Shown here: positions 8,721 to 16,690 of the stretch, piece by piece
How the letters are laid out: the number at the start of each line of letters is the position of its first letter
Numbering within the stretch: the first letter of the stretch is position 1
DNA from: Paralcaligenes ureilyticus
Lineage (GTDB): Bacteria; Pseudomonadota; Gammaproteobacteria; Burkholderiales; Burkholderiaceae_B
NCBI RefSeq assembly: GCF_004346225.1
Contig: NZ_SMAJ01000009.1
Location: forward strand, 1 to 64,000
Length of the DNA: 64,000 bases
Reading direction: 5' to 3'
Notes under the pieces: generated by a model
What the model was told of the DNA's origin: nothing
Seen by the model: only the letters and a program-made list of their open reading frames with translations
Database searches by the model: none
Translations under genes and position numbers: made by a program

Positions 8721-9135
8721 AGCATTTTTGGTCGAACGGTATACGGCACGGGATGTTTGGGTATTTGGCTTGGCCGTTTTGGTATCTGAAGACGCCGTCT
8801 ATGGGGGCCGGGGCGGGGCCGGCACGGCGTGCTTGATCCGGATCTGCCTCGTCCAGGCGGGCGTCGGGCCAAACTCGCTACGCCGCTGGCGCGGCTACGC
8901 TCAAACATGGCCCGCCGACAGCCCCCGCCTTCCCTTCGTCAGCATCCGGCGCACGCCTTACGCCGGCCCCGCCCCGGCCCCCATAGACGGCTCGCGTCGT
9001 GGCATGCCAGGAACTCATTGGCCAACCCCTCGCCCTGCGGCGTCTTAATAGAATGACCCCCCACCCAAAACGGCTAAAAAAAGCGCGACGCGAAACGCGT
9101 TCAGTTCCGTAAGCACTTCAACCGAAAATGCCCTA
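8718..9135. mobile_element. 418-bp non-coding MITE-like element with terminal inverted repeats
   Basis: The ends are inverted repeats: TAGAGCATTTTTGGTCG (8718-8734) against the reverse complement of 9119-9135 (TAGGGCATTTTCGGTTG), 14 of 17 positions identical. The interior has no credible gene. It holds a GC-rich core bounded by perfect 29-bp inverted repeats, and a 3' block shared with 54791-54918. The left half recurs at 52963-53250. Both neighbouring genes, urtE and the glutathione transferase, use the TAG at the element ends as their stop codons. Whether it is a true MITE or another intergenic repeat family is unproven. Confidence 0.65.
8795..8990. repeat. GC-rich core with perfect 29-bp inverted repeats
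   Basis: Bases 8795-8823 (starting CCGTCTATGGGGGCCGGGGC) are the exact reverse complement of 8962-8990. A further GGCGTGC/GCACGCC pair lies just inside. The whole unit is 196 bp and recurs almost identically at 53019-53214, with the arms conserved in both copies. It could fold into a long hairpin as RNA or as a DNA cruciform. Confidence 0.9.
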
Positions 9136-9768
9136 GCGAGCCTGCGCTGCGCGTTTCCACCAATCAGCAACGCATGGCCGGCTGCTTTGCTGGGCCACGT
9201 AGCGCCGGATTTTCTCGGGCGTCGGGTCGCCGTTGGCCACCAGCCGGTTCAGCGTAACGGCCATGTCCACGTCGGCAATCGACCATTGTCCGAAAAGTGG
9301 TTGGCCTTCGGCACCGATCAGCATATCGGCAATGGTCAGCAATTTTTGCGCCGCCTGCTGGGCCTGGCTTGACAAGGGTTTGGGGTTTTTTGCCGCGTAA
9401 ATGACAGTGGTGGGACGTTCTTCGCGCAATGCGCCCAGATCGCTGCGCAGCCAGGCCTGAATCTGCCGGGCGCGGGCCCTTGGCTTGGCATCTTCGGGAA
9501 AGACCGATGCATAGGCAGGGCGCGGATAGGCTTCTTCCAGATATTCAATGATGGCCGAGGATTCCGACAATGAAAAGTCGCCGTCCACCAGAGTTGGTAC
9601 TCGCGAGGTCAACGAGAGTTGCGCGTAGTCTTTTGAAAATTGCTCGCCGCGATTAAGATCAACGGCCTTGAGTTCGAAGGGCAGGCCTTTTTCAACCAGC
9701 GTTGCGTAAACCGACAGGACATAGGGGCTGGAGAATTGGCTATTGGTGTATAGAACGAGACTATTCAT
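9133..9768 (-). CDS. Glutathione S-transferase family protein (YfcF-like)
   Basis: This 211-residue protein has the GST fold. The thioredoxin-like N-domain opens LVLYTNSQFSSPYVLSVYAT, followed by TSRVPTLVDGDFSLSESSAI, where the cis-proline VP and the ES-S pair bind glutathione. The C-terminal helical domain includes ADMLIGAEGQPLFGQWSIADVDMAVTLNRL, with the conserved N-capping S/D. The start is ATG 9768, giving the normal family N-terminus; longer frames upstream add an unlikely tail. It most resembles the YfcF group. The stop codon falls in the TIR of the neighbouring repeat element. Confidence 0.85.
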   Translation of the reverse strand: MNSLVLYTNSQFSSPYVLSVYATLVEKGLPFELKAVDLNRGEQFSKDYAQLSLTSRVPTLVDGDFSLSESSAIIEYLEEAYPRPAYASVFPEDAKPRARARQIQAWLRSDLGALREERPTTVIYAAKNPKPLSSQAQQAAQKLLTIADMLIGAEGQPLFGQWSIADVDMAVTLNRLVANGDPTPEKIRRYVAQQSSRPCVADWWKRAAQAR

Positions 9769-9878
9769 GAATTTTTTCCGGTGGTAGCGATTTTTTGATC
9801 CGTGCATCACAAATATAACGCATGCAAAATAAAACGGATTATGATCGAGAGCGTGACTTTTTTTATAGACACGCAAGA

Positions 9879-10766
9879 ATGCAAGCCCAAGCCAGTACCG
9901 AATACTGTTTACCTCCGCGACCGGACATGGAGGCTTCGACCTTTGCCATACCCGTTGGCGCCTGCGATACGCATGCGCATGTGGTGTCGGCGCAAACGCA
10001 GTCGTATCCCATGGTCGATCAACGCAGCTACACCCCGCATCCGGCCGACGAGGCGATGTACCTGAGCATGCTGAAAAAGCAGGGAATGAGCCGCGGAGTG
10101 CTGGTACAAATCAGCGTGTACGGGACCGATAACCGCTATATGCTTCGCGTGCTCGCGCACAACTCCAAGACTTTGCGCGGCGTTGCCGTGGTCGATGCGG
10201 ACATAGATGAAAAAGAATTGGAACGCATGCATGAGTTGGGCGTGCGCGGGCTGCGGATCAATACGCTGTTTGGCGGGGGCGTCGGCTATCAGGCCATCGA
10301 GACTTTGGCCAAAAAAATCCAGCCCCTGGGCTGGCATATGCAGTTTTTGATCGATGCCCGCGATTTGCCGGAGCTGACGCCGCGCCTGGCTCCCTTGCAA
10401 GTGCCTTGCGTGATTGATCATATGGGTCATACCCCCGTCAACCAGGGCCTGGACAGCCCGGCGTTTCAGGCTTTGTTTCATCTGGTCTCCGACCATGGGT
10501 GGTGGGTCAAGCTGTCGGGGGCATATCGAATCAGTGAAGATTTCAGCCGGTTTGGCGATGTGGTTCCGCTGGCGCAAAGGCTGATCGACCTGGCCCCCGA
10601 TCGCATGGTGTGGGGTTCGGACTGGCCTCATGTTGCGATCGCCAAAATGCCCGATACCGGAGCGCTCAGGAATCAATTGGCTGTCTGGTCGCCCGATGAG
10701 GCGCAGCGGCGAAAAATACTGGTCGATAACCCGGCGCGTTTATACGGATTTGAACAGAGCGTTTAA
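9879..10766 (+). CDS. Metal-dependent hydrolase, amidohydrolase 2 family (LigI-like)
   Basis: TIM-barrel hydrolase related to 2-pyrone-4,6-dicarboxylate lactonase. The motifs are CDTHAHV near the N-terminus, RGLRINTLFGGG, the central VIDHMGH, WVKLSGAYRIS, and the catalytic aspartate in VWGSDWPH near the C-terminus. The barrel fits the family's length of about 290 residues. ATGs at 9822, 9879 and 9927 are all possible. I prefer 9879 because residues upstream do not look family-like, but no strong Shine-Dalgarno decides it. An MFS transporter follows 15 bases later, so the pair probably imports and opens an aromatic-derived lactone or dicarboxylate. The exact substrate is not readable. Confidence 0.8.
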   Translation: MQAQASTEYCLPPRPDMEASTFAIPVGACDTHAHVVSAQTQSYPMVDQRSYTPHPADEAMYLSMLKKQGMSRGVLVQISVYGTDNRYMLRVLAHNSKTLRGVAVVDADIDEKELERMHELGVRGLRINTLFGGGVGYQAIETLAKKIQPLGWHMQFLIDARDLPELTPRLAPLQVPCVIDHMGHTPVNQGLDSPAFQALFHLVSDHGWWVKLSGAYRISEDFSRFGDVVPLAQRLIDLAPDRMVWGSDWPHVAIAKMPDTGALRNQLAVWSPDEAQRRKILVDNPARLYGFEQSV

Positions 10767-10781
10767 AAACAGGAGGTTGTG

Positions 10782-12005
10782 ATGGGTTGGTATAAAGAAC
10801 TGAACAAGAATGAACAACGCGCCTTCATTGCCACTTTTGGCGGCTGGGCCGTGGATGCGCTGGACTACATGGTTTTTACGTTCGTCATCGCCACCATCAT
10901 GACGCTATGGGGTGTTGGCAAGGCCGAGGCAGGGGCGTTAGGCACCATTACCTTGCTGTTTTCGGCTATCGGCGGATGGGGAGCGGGGGTGCTGGCCGAC
11001 CGGTTCGGCCGCGTCCGGATATTGCAGATAACCATTTTGTGGTTTTCCATCTGCACCTTGCTAATCGGTTTTACCCAGAACTTCGAGCAGTTCTTTGCCT
11101 TGCGCGCCTTGCAGGGACTGGGCTTTGGCGGCGAATGGGCGGTTGGGTCGGTTTTGATGGGAGAAATCGTCCGCGCCAAGCACCGGGGCAAGGCGGTGGG
11201 TACGGTTCAAAGCGGCTGGGCCATAGGCTGGGGCCTGGCGGCGATTCTCTATACGATCATCTTTACGCTTTTGCCCGCCAATTGGGCGTGGCGGACTTTG
11301 TTCTGGGTCGGGATTCTTCCGGCCTTTCTGGTGCTCTATATCCGGAAATTCGTGCCCGAGCCCGAGATCTTCCAGCGCGCGATTAAAAAGGTTCACGCAA
11401 AGATCGATCCGATGGCCATCTTCGCGCCGGATATTCTGAAAACGACTATCCTGGCTTCGATCTTATGCACCGGCGCGCAAGGAGGCTATTACGCCATCAC
11501 TACCTGGCTTCCCACCTATCTGAAACTCGAGCGCCATCTGTCCGTGATAAATACCGGCGGCTACCTGATGGTTATTATTCTGGGTTCGTTCGTTGGGTAT
11601 TTGGTGGGCGCGTATTTGACCGATCTGCTTGGGCGAAAGGCGAATTTACTGATTTTTTCGGTGCTGAGCGCGCTAAGCGTTTATTTTTATACGGCCTTCC
11701 AGTTAAGCAACGAACAGATGCTGTTCATGGGCTTCCCTTTAGGGTTTGCCGCCTCGGGTATTTTCAGCGGCCTGGGGGCTTATTTGACGGAACTGTTCCC
11801 GTCCCGGATTCGCGCCAATGGACAGGGTTTCTCCTATAACTTTGGCCGCGGCATCGGTGCGCTTTTCCCGGTGCTGGTTGGCTATTTGAGTGAAACTCAT
11901 GGCCTGGCCTGGGCCATTGGCATGTTCGCGGGCGGCGCTTACCTGGTGGTTATCATCACAACCCTGCTGTTGCCCGAGACCAAGGGGCGCGAGCTGACCG
12001 AGTAG
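10782..12005 (+). CDS. MFS transporter, aromatic acid:H+ symporter type
   Basis: This 407-residue protein has 12 predicted membrane segments in the sugar/aromatic-acid porter arrangement. GGWAVDALDYMVFTFVIATI matches the family's first helix with its D-x-x-D. GVLADRFGRVRIL is the loop 2-3 signature, and RALQGLGFGGEWAVGSVLMG is typical of the AAHS and related groups. The C-terminal LLPETKGREL is also standard. AGGAGG at 10771-10776 sets ATG 10782. It is co-transcribed with the amidohydrolase, so it likely carries that enzyme's substrate, an aromatic or cyclic carboxylate. Confidence 0.85.
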   Translation: MGWYKELNKNEQRAFIATFGGWAVDALDYMVFTFVIATIMTLWGVGKAEAGALGTITLLFSAIGGWGAGVLADRFGRVRILQITILWFSICTLLIGFTQNFEQFFALRALQGLGFGGEWAVGSVLMGEIVRAKHRGKAVGTVQSGWAIGWGLAAILYTIIFTLLPANWAWRTLFWVGILPAFLVLYIRKFVPEPEIFQRAIKKVHAKIDPMAIFAPDILKTTILASILCTGAQGGYYAITTWLPTYLKLERHLSVINTGGYLMVIILGSFVGYLVGAYLTDLLGRKANLLIFSVLSALSVYFYTAFQLSNEQMLFMGFPLGFAASGIFSGLGAYLTELFPSRIRANGQGFSYNFGRGIGALFPVLVGYLSETHGLAWAIGMFAGGAYLVVIITTLLLPETKGRELTE

Positions 12006-12046
12006 GGCAAAGGGCGCAGTCATGTTTTAACTCGAAGGAGACTACC

Positions 12047-12331
12047 ATGAAGAACCGAGTGACTCAGCTTTCGCTGGCTGCGCTCACCGCGGCGACGCTG
12101 GCCTTGCCGGCGGCTGCGGTCGCGGCCGATATGCCGGCCGCCACGATGAAATGCAGTCCCAAACAGGGGATGCAAAAATGTTCGGCGAAAAACAGCAAAA
12201 AATGTAGTGCGAAGTGCGGGACGATGGGGGGTGCGATGGGCAGCTCCATGATGCCGGCCGACAAACACTCGGCGAAAAAAATGGGCAAGTGCATGCCGAA
12301 GTGTGGCGCCAAGAGCGGTTCCATGAAGTGA
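12047..12331 (+). CDS. Small exported Cys/Met/Lys-rich peptide, putative metal binder
   Basis: This 94-residue protein has a clear Sec signal (LSLAALTAATLALPAAAVAAD, cleavage around residue 26). The mature part of about 68 residues is unusual: six cysteines (36, 45, 53, 57, 82, 86), each directly preceded by lysine; two K-C-x2-K-C units (KCSAKC, KCMPKC); ten methionines from residue 29 onward; and a GTMGGAMGSSMM stretch. The layout resembles periplasmic metal-buffering or RiPP-precursor peptides, but I recognise no named family. AAGGAG lies before the start. The stop overlaps the GTG start of the next gene as GTGA, so the two are coupled. It could bind copper or another thiophilic metal, which is inferred from composition only. 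Confidence 0.8.
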   Translation: MKNRVTQLSLAALTAATLALPAAAVAADMPAATMKCSPKQGMQKCSAKNSKKCSAKCGTMGGAMGSSMMPADKHSAKKMGKCMPKCGAKSGSMK

Positions 12332-13020
12332 CAGGCGACACGGCTATCGGCAGGCATCATGAAGCCGGCCAGCGTGCCGCCGGCGCCAGGTTGTTGACGT
12401 GTTATCGGACGCTCGCGAAAACGGGTGCACACCTGCTCGATAGTCTGTTTTACGGCAAGGCTCCCCAGCAGTGGCTGCATTATCCGGCCGACGATGCGAT
12501 CGATGAACGCCACGGCTACCAATGGTTTTATCATTCCCATGCACCGTCCGACCGCGCCGGTTCGACTGAACATGGCCATATTCATGTTTTCGCCCGCCCG
12601 GCTACGTGGGCGCCGTGGGCCGACGCCGTGGGCGAGCCTGAGTTCGCCAGGGTGCTCGATATGGCAGGCCGGCAGGCGAGCACCCGGCATCTATTGTGTA
12701 TCGGCCTGGACGCCAAAGGGGTGCCGCAGAGCCTGTTTACCGTGAACAGCTGGGTTACGGGAGATGCGATGATGAGCGCGGCTTCAACCGTGCGAATGAT
12801 AGCCGGCCTTCGCCTGTCTACCGGCCACGCCCTGATCGATGAAGTAATTGTTGCGATTACCAGGCTTTACCGCCTGCAGATTGACGGCCTGATGCAACAG
12901 CGGGATGCAACGCTGATCGATCGTGCCCGGCTTGGGCCTGGGACGCTTGACGACGAGTCCATGGAAGTGCTCTCCGAACTGCGTATCGACCCCGATCAGC
13001 AGTTGGCTGCGCATCGATGA
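12328..13020 (+). CDS. Conserved protein of unknown function, possibly DUF6969-like
   Basis: This 230-residue protein is soluble with no signal peptide. The conserved-looking core is QWLHYPADDAIDERHGYQWF, then YHSHAPSDRAGSTEHGHIHV. This gives H-x-H, then E-H-G-H-I-H, a likely metal-binding cluster. HLLCIGLDAKGVPQSLFTVN, NSWVTGD and a C-terminal RD-x8-RARLGPG region follow. From memory this pattern resembles the DUF6969 family, which I cannot confirm. The start is probably GTG 12328, overlapping the peptide gene's stop; an ATG at 12214 would lie inside that gene. The coupling suggests it acts on, or with, the Cys/Met-rich peptide. No enzymatic function can be assigned. Confidence 0.7.
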   Translation: MTGDTAIGRHHEAGQRAAGARLLTCYRTLAKTGAHLLDSLFYGKAPQQWLHYPADDAIDERHGYQWFYHSHAPSDRAGSTEHGHIHVFARPATWAPWADAVGEPEFARVLDMAGRQASTRHLLCIGLDAKGVPQSLFTVNSWVTGDAMMSAASTVRMIAGLRLSTGHALIDEVIVAITRLYRLQIDGLMQQRDATLIDRARLGPGTLDDESMEVLSELRIDPDQQLAAHR

Positions 13021-13101
13021 GGCGGGCGGGCATGGCCGCAGCGTCCGGGCTCTCATGGCTATGGTCGTACAATCGTTTCAATTTGGGCTTGAATACACTT
13101 T

Positions 13102-14673
13102 ATGGCTGACCCTACCGTCGCAGTCAATGACGCGATCGCGCTTGAAAAGAAAACATGGCCTGTAAAGTTCTATGTCCTGCTGTTTTTAATCGGCATGGTC
13201 GCTTTATGGTCGATTTTGTGCGGCATCAGCCACAAGTCGCCCGACCTGGACAATATGGAAGAACTGGTCTGGGCGTCCAGTTTCGAATGGGGCTATTACA
13301 AGCATCCGCCGGTGCCGGCCTGGTTCATGTATGGCCTGACGTCTTTGTTTGGCAAACCGATCTGGCTCACCTTTTTTGCAGGGCAGCTGTTCTCGGCCAT
13401 TGCCTTGTGGTTTGTGTGGCTCCTGGGGTGCGAGTTCACCACGCCCAGGCGCGCCTTCATCGCTGTGTTGCTGGTGTCTGTCACCGCCTATTTCTCGGTG
13501 CGGGCGACAGTCTATAACCATAACTCAGTGCAGTTGTGGTCTATCGTCGCTTCGACCTGGTTGTTCTATCGCGCGCTGCGTTATGGGAAAACATCGGATT
13601 GGCTTTGGCTGGGCGCAGCCTGCGGCATGGCGTTTATTACCAAGTACAGCGCATTGATTCAGTTTGCCGCGTTTTTTGTGTTTTTTATCAGGCAAAAACA
13701 TTATCGCCAGGCCGGTGTCTGCAAGGGGGTGTTGTGGGCGCTGCTGACGTTTTTGGTGGTTATTTCACCCCACGTTTATTGGCTGTTCCAGCATTCGTTC
13801 GAGCCTTTGTATTACGCGGATGAATCGATCAAGCCGATAGAGGCCAACTTCAGCTCGCTGAATGATATCTGGGGCTTTGCCACGACGCAGCTGGGCCGCC
13901 TGGCGCCGATGTTCGTGGCCTGGCTGGCCTTGCTTTACTGGGACCGCCGCGGCAAGGCGGCCGGGCACGATGCCGTGCCGGAAACATCGCGGTATGCGGC
14001 TTCGTTAAGCGCCTGGGATCGGTCGTTCCTGCTTATCGTGGGCTTTAGCCCCTTCGTGCTGACGGTGCTGGTGTCCGGTGCACTTGGAACCGCGCTGGGC
14101 GCTTCCTGGGCCAGCACGTTTTTTGTCTTGTTTGGTTTTTACGTCTTTTGGTGGCTCTATGGCGATGAAGCCGTGCAGCTGCGCCGCACCGCGATCGTCG
14201 TCATCGTCATCCATGTGCTGATGGCTTGCGGCTATGCCCTGGGTCGCGGGCCTTTGGGTTATTACACGGGGCGCAAGACAGACTCCACTTTTCCGGGCGT
14301 GGCCATATCGGAGGAAATGCAGGCTGTCTGGCGTGAGCATGTGCCGGGCGTGCCGTTGACGCTGGTCGCGTCCGACACGTGGCTGGGCGGCAATATCGCC
14401 GTGCACGTCAAGCCTGCCGCCAACGTGTTTATCGACGGCAGCTTGAAGGAGTCGCCATGGCTGAAGGCGGGCGCCATGAAATGCGGCATGCTGGTGGCTT
14501 ACAGCAAAACCACCAATGGCAATGCGCCGGGTCCGCGCATAAAGAAATTGTACGATCAGGCCGTTTTCAAGGGCGTGGTGCAGCAGCGCTGGTCCACGGC
14601 GAAAAGTCCATTGATTGTGATTGATTGGGGCATTATTGCGCCGGAAGCGGGCTGCCGCGCGGCAGCTCGTTAA
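13102..14673 (+). CDS. GT39/ArnT-like integral membrane glycosyltransferase
   Basis: This 523-residue protein has about 10 hydrophobic segments and a GT39 (dolichol-P-mannosyltransferase-like) N-terminal half. DNMEELVWASSFEWGYYKHP with HPPVPAW corresponds to the first periplasmic loop, where the family has its acidic catalytic residue and Y-x-K-H-P-P. RATVYNHNSVQLWSIVASTW and GMAFITKYSALIQF match the next conserved segments. These enzymes transfer a sugar from a lipid-phosphate carrier to an envelope acceptor. No lipopolysaccharide genes surround it, so donor and acceptor are unknown. Confidence 0.82.
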   Translation: MADPTVAVNDAIALEKKTWPVKFYVLLFLIGMVALWSILCGISHKSPDLDNMEELVWASSFEWGYYKHPPVPAWFMYGLTSLFGKPIWLTFFAGQLFSAIALWFVWLLGCEFTTPRRAFIAVLLVSVTAYFSVRATVYNHNSVQLWSIVASTWLFYRALRYGKTSDWLWLGAACGMAFITKYSALIQFAAFFVFFIRQKHYRQAGVCKGVLWALLTFLVVISPHVYWLFQHSFEPLYYADESIKPIEANFSSLNDIWGFATTQLGRLAPMFVAWLALLYWDRRGKAAGHDAVPETSRYAASLSAWDRSFLLIVGFSPFVLTVLVSGALGTALGASWASTFFVLFGFYVFWWLYGDEAVQLRRTAIVVIVIHVLMACGYALGRGPLGYYTGRKTDSTFPGVAISEEMQAVWREHVPGVPLTLVASDTWLGGNIAVHVKPAANVFIDGSLKESPWLKAGAMKCGMLVAYSKTTNGNAPGPRIKKLYDQAVFKGVVQQRWSTAKSPLIVIDWGIIAPEAGCRAAAR

Positions 14674-14704
14674 TCATATAGTGGCTAGTGCGGTACGTCT
14701 GAGG

Positions 14705-14774
14705 TGGCACCCACAAGGGGTGCCGCTACATAACGTACCCGTGAATCATGTAGCGGCAGCCCTTGTGGCTGCCA
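14705..14774. repeat. REP-like palindrome pair (locus A)
   Basis: Two inverted copies of a 26-bp unit: TGGCACCCACAAGGGGTGCC... (14705-14730), and TGTAGCGGCAGCCCTTGTGG... (14749-14774), separated by 18 bp. Each unit is itself palindromic around CCCTTGTGG. It sits between the convergent ends of the GT39 gene and gfa. Further copies are at 33326, 34401, 35762 and 47390. Confidence 0.88.
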
Positions 14775-14820
14775 AATCGTCGACAGCCAAGACGGCATCT
14801 ACAAATAACAGGCGTGGCGG

Positions 14821-15393
14821 TTAATGCAGTACGCCTGATGCCTTGGCGGCGTGCGTGGCGATGGCGTCCATGAGCGTGGGCGAGAGGCAATCGTAGGGCT
14901 CCAGCCCTTTTTCCTTCAGGGTGCGCCGTATCGCCGCCATATCGGCCGGTTTGGCGCCGCCTTCAATGGCCGAGGACACAAAGGCCGCGAATTCGGGAGG
15001 TGCCCAGCCGCTATCGGGCGAGAGCTCGGTATGCACGAAATCCAGGCCGTAGAAGGGGTGTTTTTCGTTGTCGATGCGCCCGTACATATGCACGCCGCAT
15101 CCCTTGCAGGCATAGCGCTTGATAACGGCGTTTGCGTCGACCGCCGCCAGTTTTTCGGCGTGGGCGGTCACCTTGACCTTGTCGCGCGACACGACGGCCA
15201 CCTGCGCAAACAGGGCGCCCTTGGGTTTCCAGCACTTGGTGCAGCCGCACATGTGGTTGTGTGCGACCTGCGAGGCGATCTGGACTTCCACTTTGTTGTC
15301 GGGACACAGGCATTGCAGCTTGCCGCCGGCAAACGACGGATTGCCCGGTTTGATGCCATGATCGATGGCCGGGTGCAGAGAGGGTTGACTCAT
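14821..15393 (-). CDS. gfa: S-(hydroxymethyl)glutathione synthase
   Basis: Glutathione-dependent formaldehyde-activating enzyme. The seven zinc-binding cysteines are all present: C28 and C30 (QCLC), C49, C51 and C54 (CGCTKC), and C96 and C99 (CKGC). They correspond to C31/33/52/54/57/99/102 of the Paracoccus enzyme with a constant offset of three. Length 190 is normal, and the [21 protein letters not shown]-terminal part is typical. The reaction is formaldehyde plus glutathione to S-hydroxymethylglutathione, feeding the alcohol dehydrogenase class III detoxification route. That dehydrogenase is not adjacent. Confidence 0.93.
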   Translation of the reverse strand: MSQPSLHPAIDHGIKPGNPSFAGGKLQCLCPDNKVEVQIASQVAHNHMCGCTKCWKPKGALFAQVAVVSRDKVKVTAHAEKLAAVDANAVIKRYACKGCGVHMYGRIDNEKHPFYGLDFVHTELSPDSGWAPPEFAAFVSSAIEGGAKPADMAAIRRTLKEKGLEPYDCLSPTLMDAIATHAAKASGVLH

Positions 15394-15684
15394 GGTGATG
15401 GCTCCTTGGATTAAATTCGTATGAATGAATCAGGACATGCCTTGTTACCCGCGATCGGGCTATCTCGCCGTGTTAATCATCCTACCCGTGCTTTTGAGCG
15501 ATTAGCAAGTTTTTTTGCGTGATCGAAAGCCATGCTTATTTTCGCTTGAGGCGTGGGCCTGAAGGAACCCGTCTTGAAGGGGATAGGGCCAACCGGGCTC
15601 GCGCTTGGGGCTAGGTAATTACCAGAAGACTCCGGGCAGGCGTCCGGAATCTGACTACACTTATCCCTGCTTGATAGGATCGAC

Positions 15685-16611
15685 ATGGAATTGCGCCAGC
15701 TACGATATTTTGTGTGTGCGGTAGAGGCCGGCAGCCTGGGCCGGGCAGCGCTCGAGCTGGGTGTCGTCACGTCCGCGCTAAGCCAGCAGATCAGCCGGCT
15801 GGAGGGTGAGCTGGCCACGCGTTTACTGCAGCGCACGCCCAGCGGTGTGATTCCTACCGATGCGGGGCTGGCTTTTTTCCGCGAGGCGCAACTGGCCTTG
15901 CGGCATATCGGGCACGCCAGCCAGGCCGCGCAGCAGGCGCGCCTGTCGGGGTATGTCAGTGTCGGGCTGGCTCCCACCACGGCGTCGATATTGGGCATAC
16001 CGTTCATGCAGGCCATGCGCGAGCGTTATCCCGCCGTGCGCCTGCATATGGTCGAGACGCTATCGGGGCATTTGTCCGGCATGCTGAATTCGCGCCAGTT
16101 GGACCTTGCCGTCGTGTTTCACACCGAAATGGCGCAGCGCTGGAGCGTGATTCCCCTGTTGAACGAACGTTTGTTCGTGATTTCGTCGCCCGCCTTGCCC
16201 AAGGCTCTGAAGACCAAACGGGTTCGCCTTGATCGGGTGGGAAATCTGCCCTTGATTTTGCCCACGGGTTCGCATGGTCTGCGCGCGGCGCTGAATGCGG
16301 CCTTTGCCGGACACAAGATCACGCCCAACATCGTGATGGAAATCGATTCCCTGACCATGCTGATGGATGCCGTGCGCGCCGGCTATGGAGCCACCATCCA
16401 GCCGGGAGCCGCCATTGCGCGGTTAAGCGGCGATGCCATGCGCCTGGTGGAAATTTCCGACCCGCAGGTGAGGCGCCCCAATATCCTGGCCAGTCTGAGC
16501 GAAGATGAGTTGTCTCCGGCGGCTCTGGCTGCGCGCGTGGTCTTGCTGGATACGGTCAAGTCCCTGGTCGCCGCAGGGCACTGGATGGGGGCTACCCTTC
16601 ATGAATCGTGA
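15685..16611 (+). CDS. tcuR: LysR-type regulator, probably TcuR
   Basis: This 308-residue LysR regulator has its winged helix-turn-helix in residues 1-60 (MELRQLRYFVCAVEAGSLGR, SALSQQISRLEGELATRLLQ) and an effector domain with VSVGLAPTTAS and VFHTEMAQRWSVIPLLNERL, a Nac/TcuR-like subtype. It is directly upstream of tcuA and tcuB in the same direction, the arrangement known for tricarballylate operons. It is therefore the likely tricarballylate-responsive activator. The assignment rests mainly on context. Confidence 0.82.
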   Translation: MELRQLRYFVCAVEAGSLGRAALELGVVTSALSQQISRLEGELATRLLQRTPSGVIPTDAGLAFFREAQLALRHIGHASQAAQQARLSGYVSVGLAPTTASILGIPFMQAMRERYPAVRLHMVETLSGHLSGMLNSRQLDLAVVFHTEMAQRWSVIPLLNERLFVISSPALPKALKTKRVRLDRVGNLPLILPTGSHGLRAALNAAFAGHKITPNIVMEIDSLTMLMDAVRAGYGATIQPGAAIARLSGDAMRLVEISDPQVRRPNILASLSEDELSPAALAARVVLLDTVKSLVAAGHWMGATLHES

Positions 16612-16690
16612 AGACCTCATCAGCATTGGGTATCTGGCGGTCGACCGGCCTGTCCGATAGAGTCTTGGGTTGACATTCGGGAACGGGATT

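Noticed and set aside
12214-12327. Upstream ATG start for the His-cluster protein
   Set aside because: It would lie inside the exported peptide gene and encode an implausible leader; GTG 12328 couples directly to the peptide stop.
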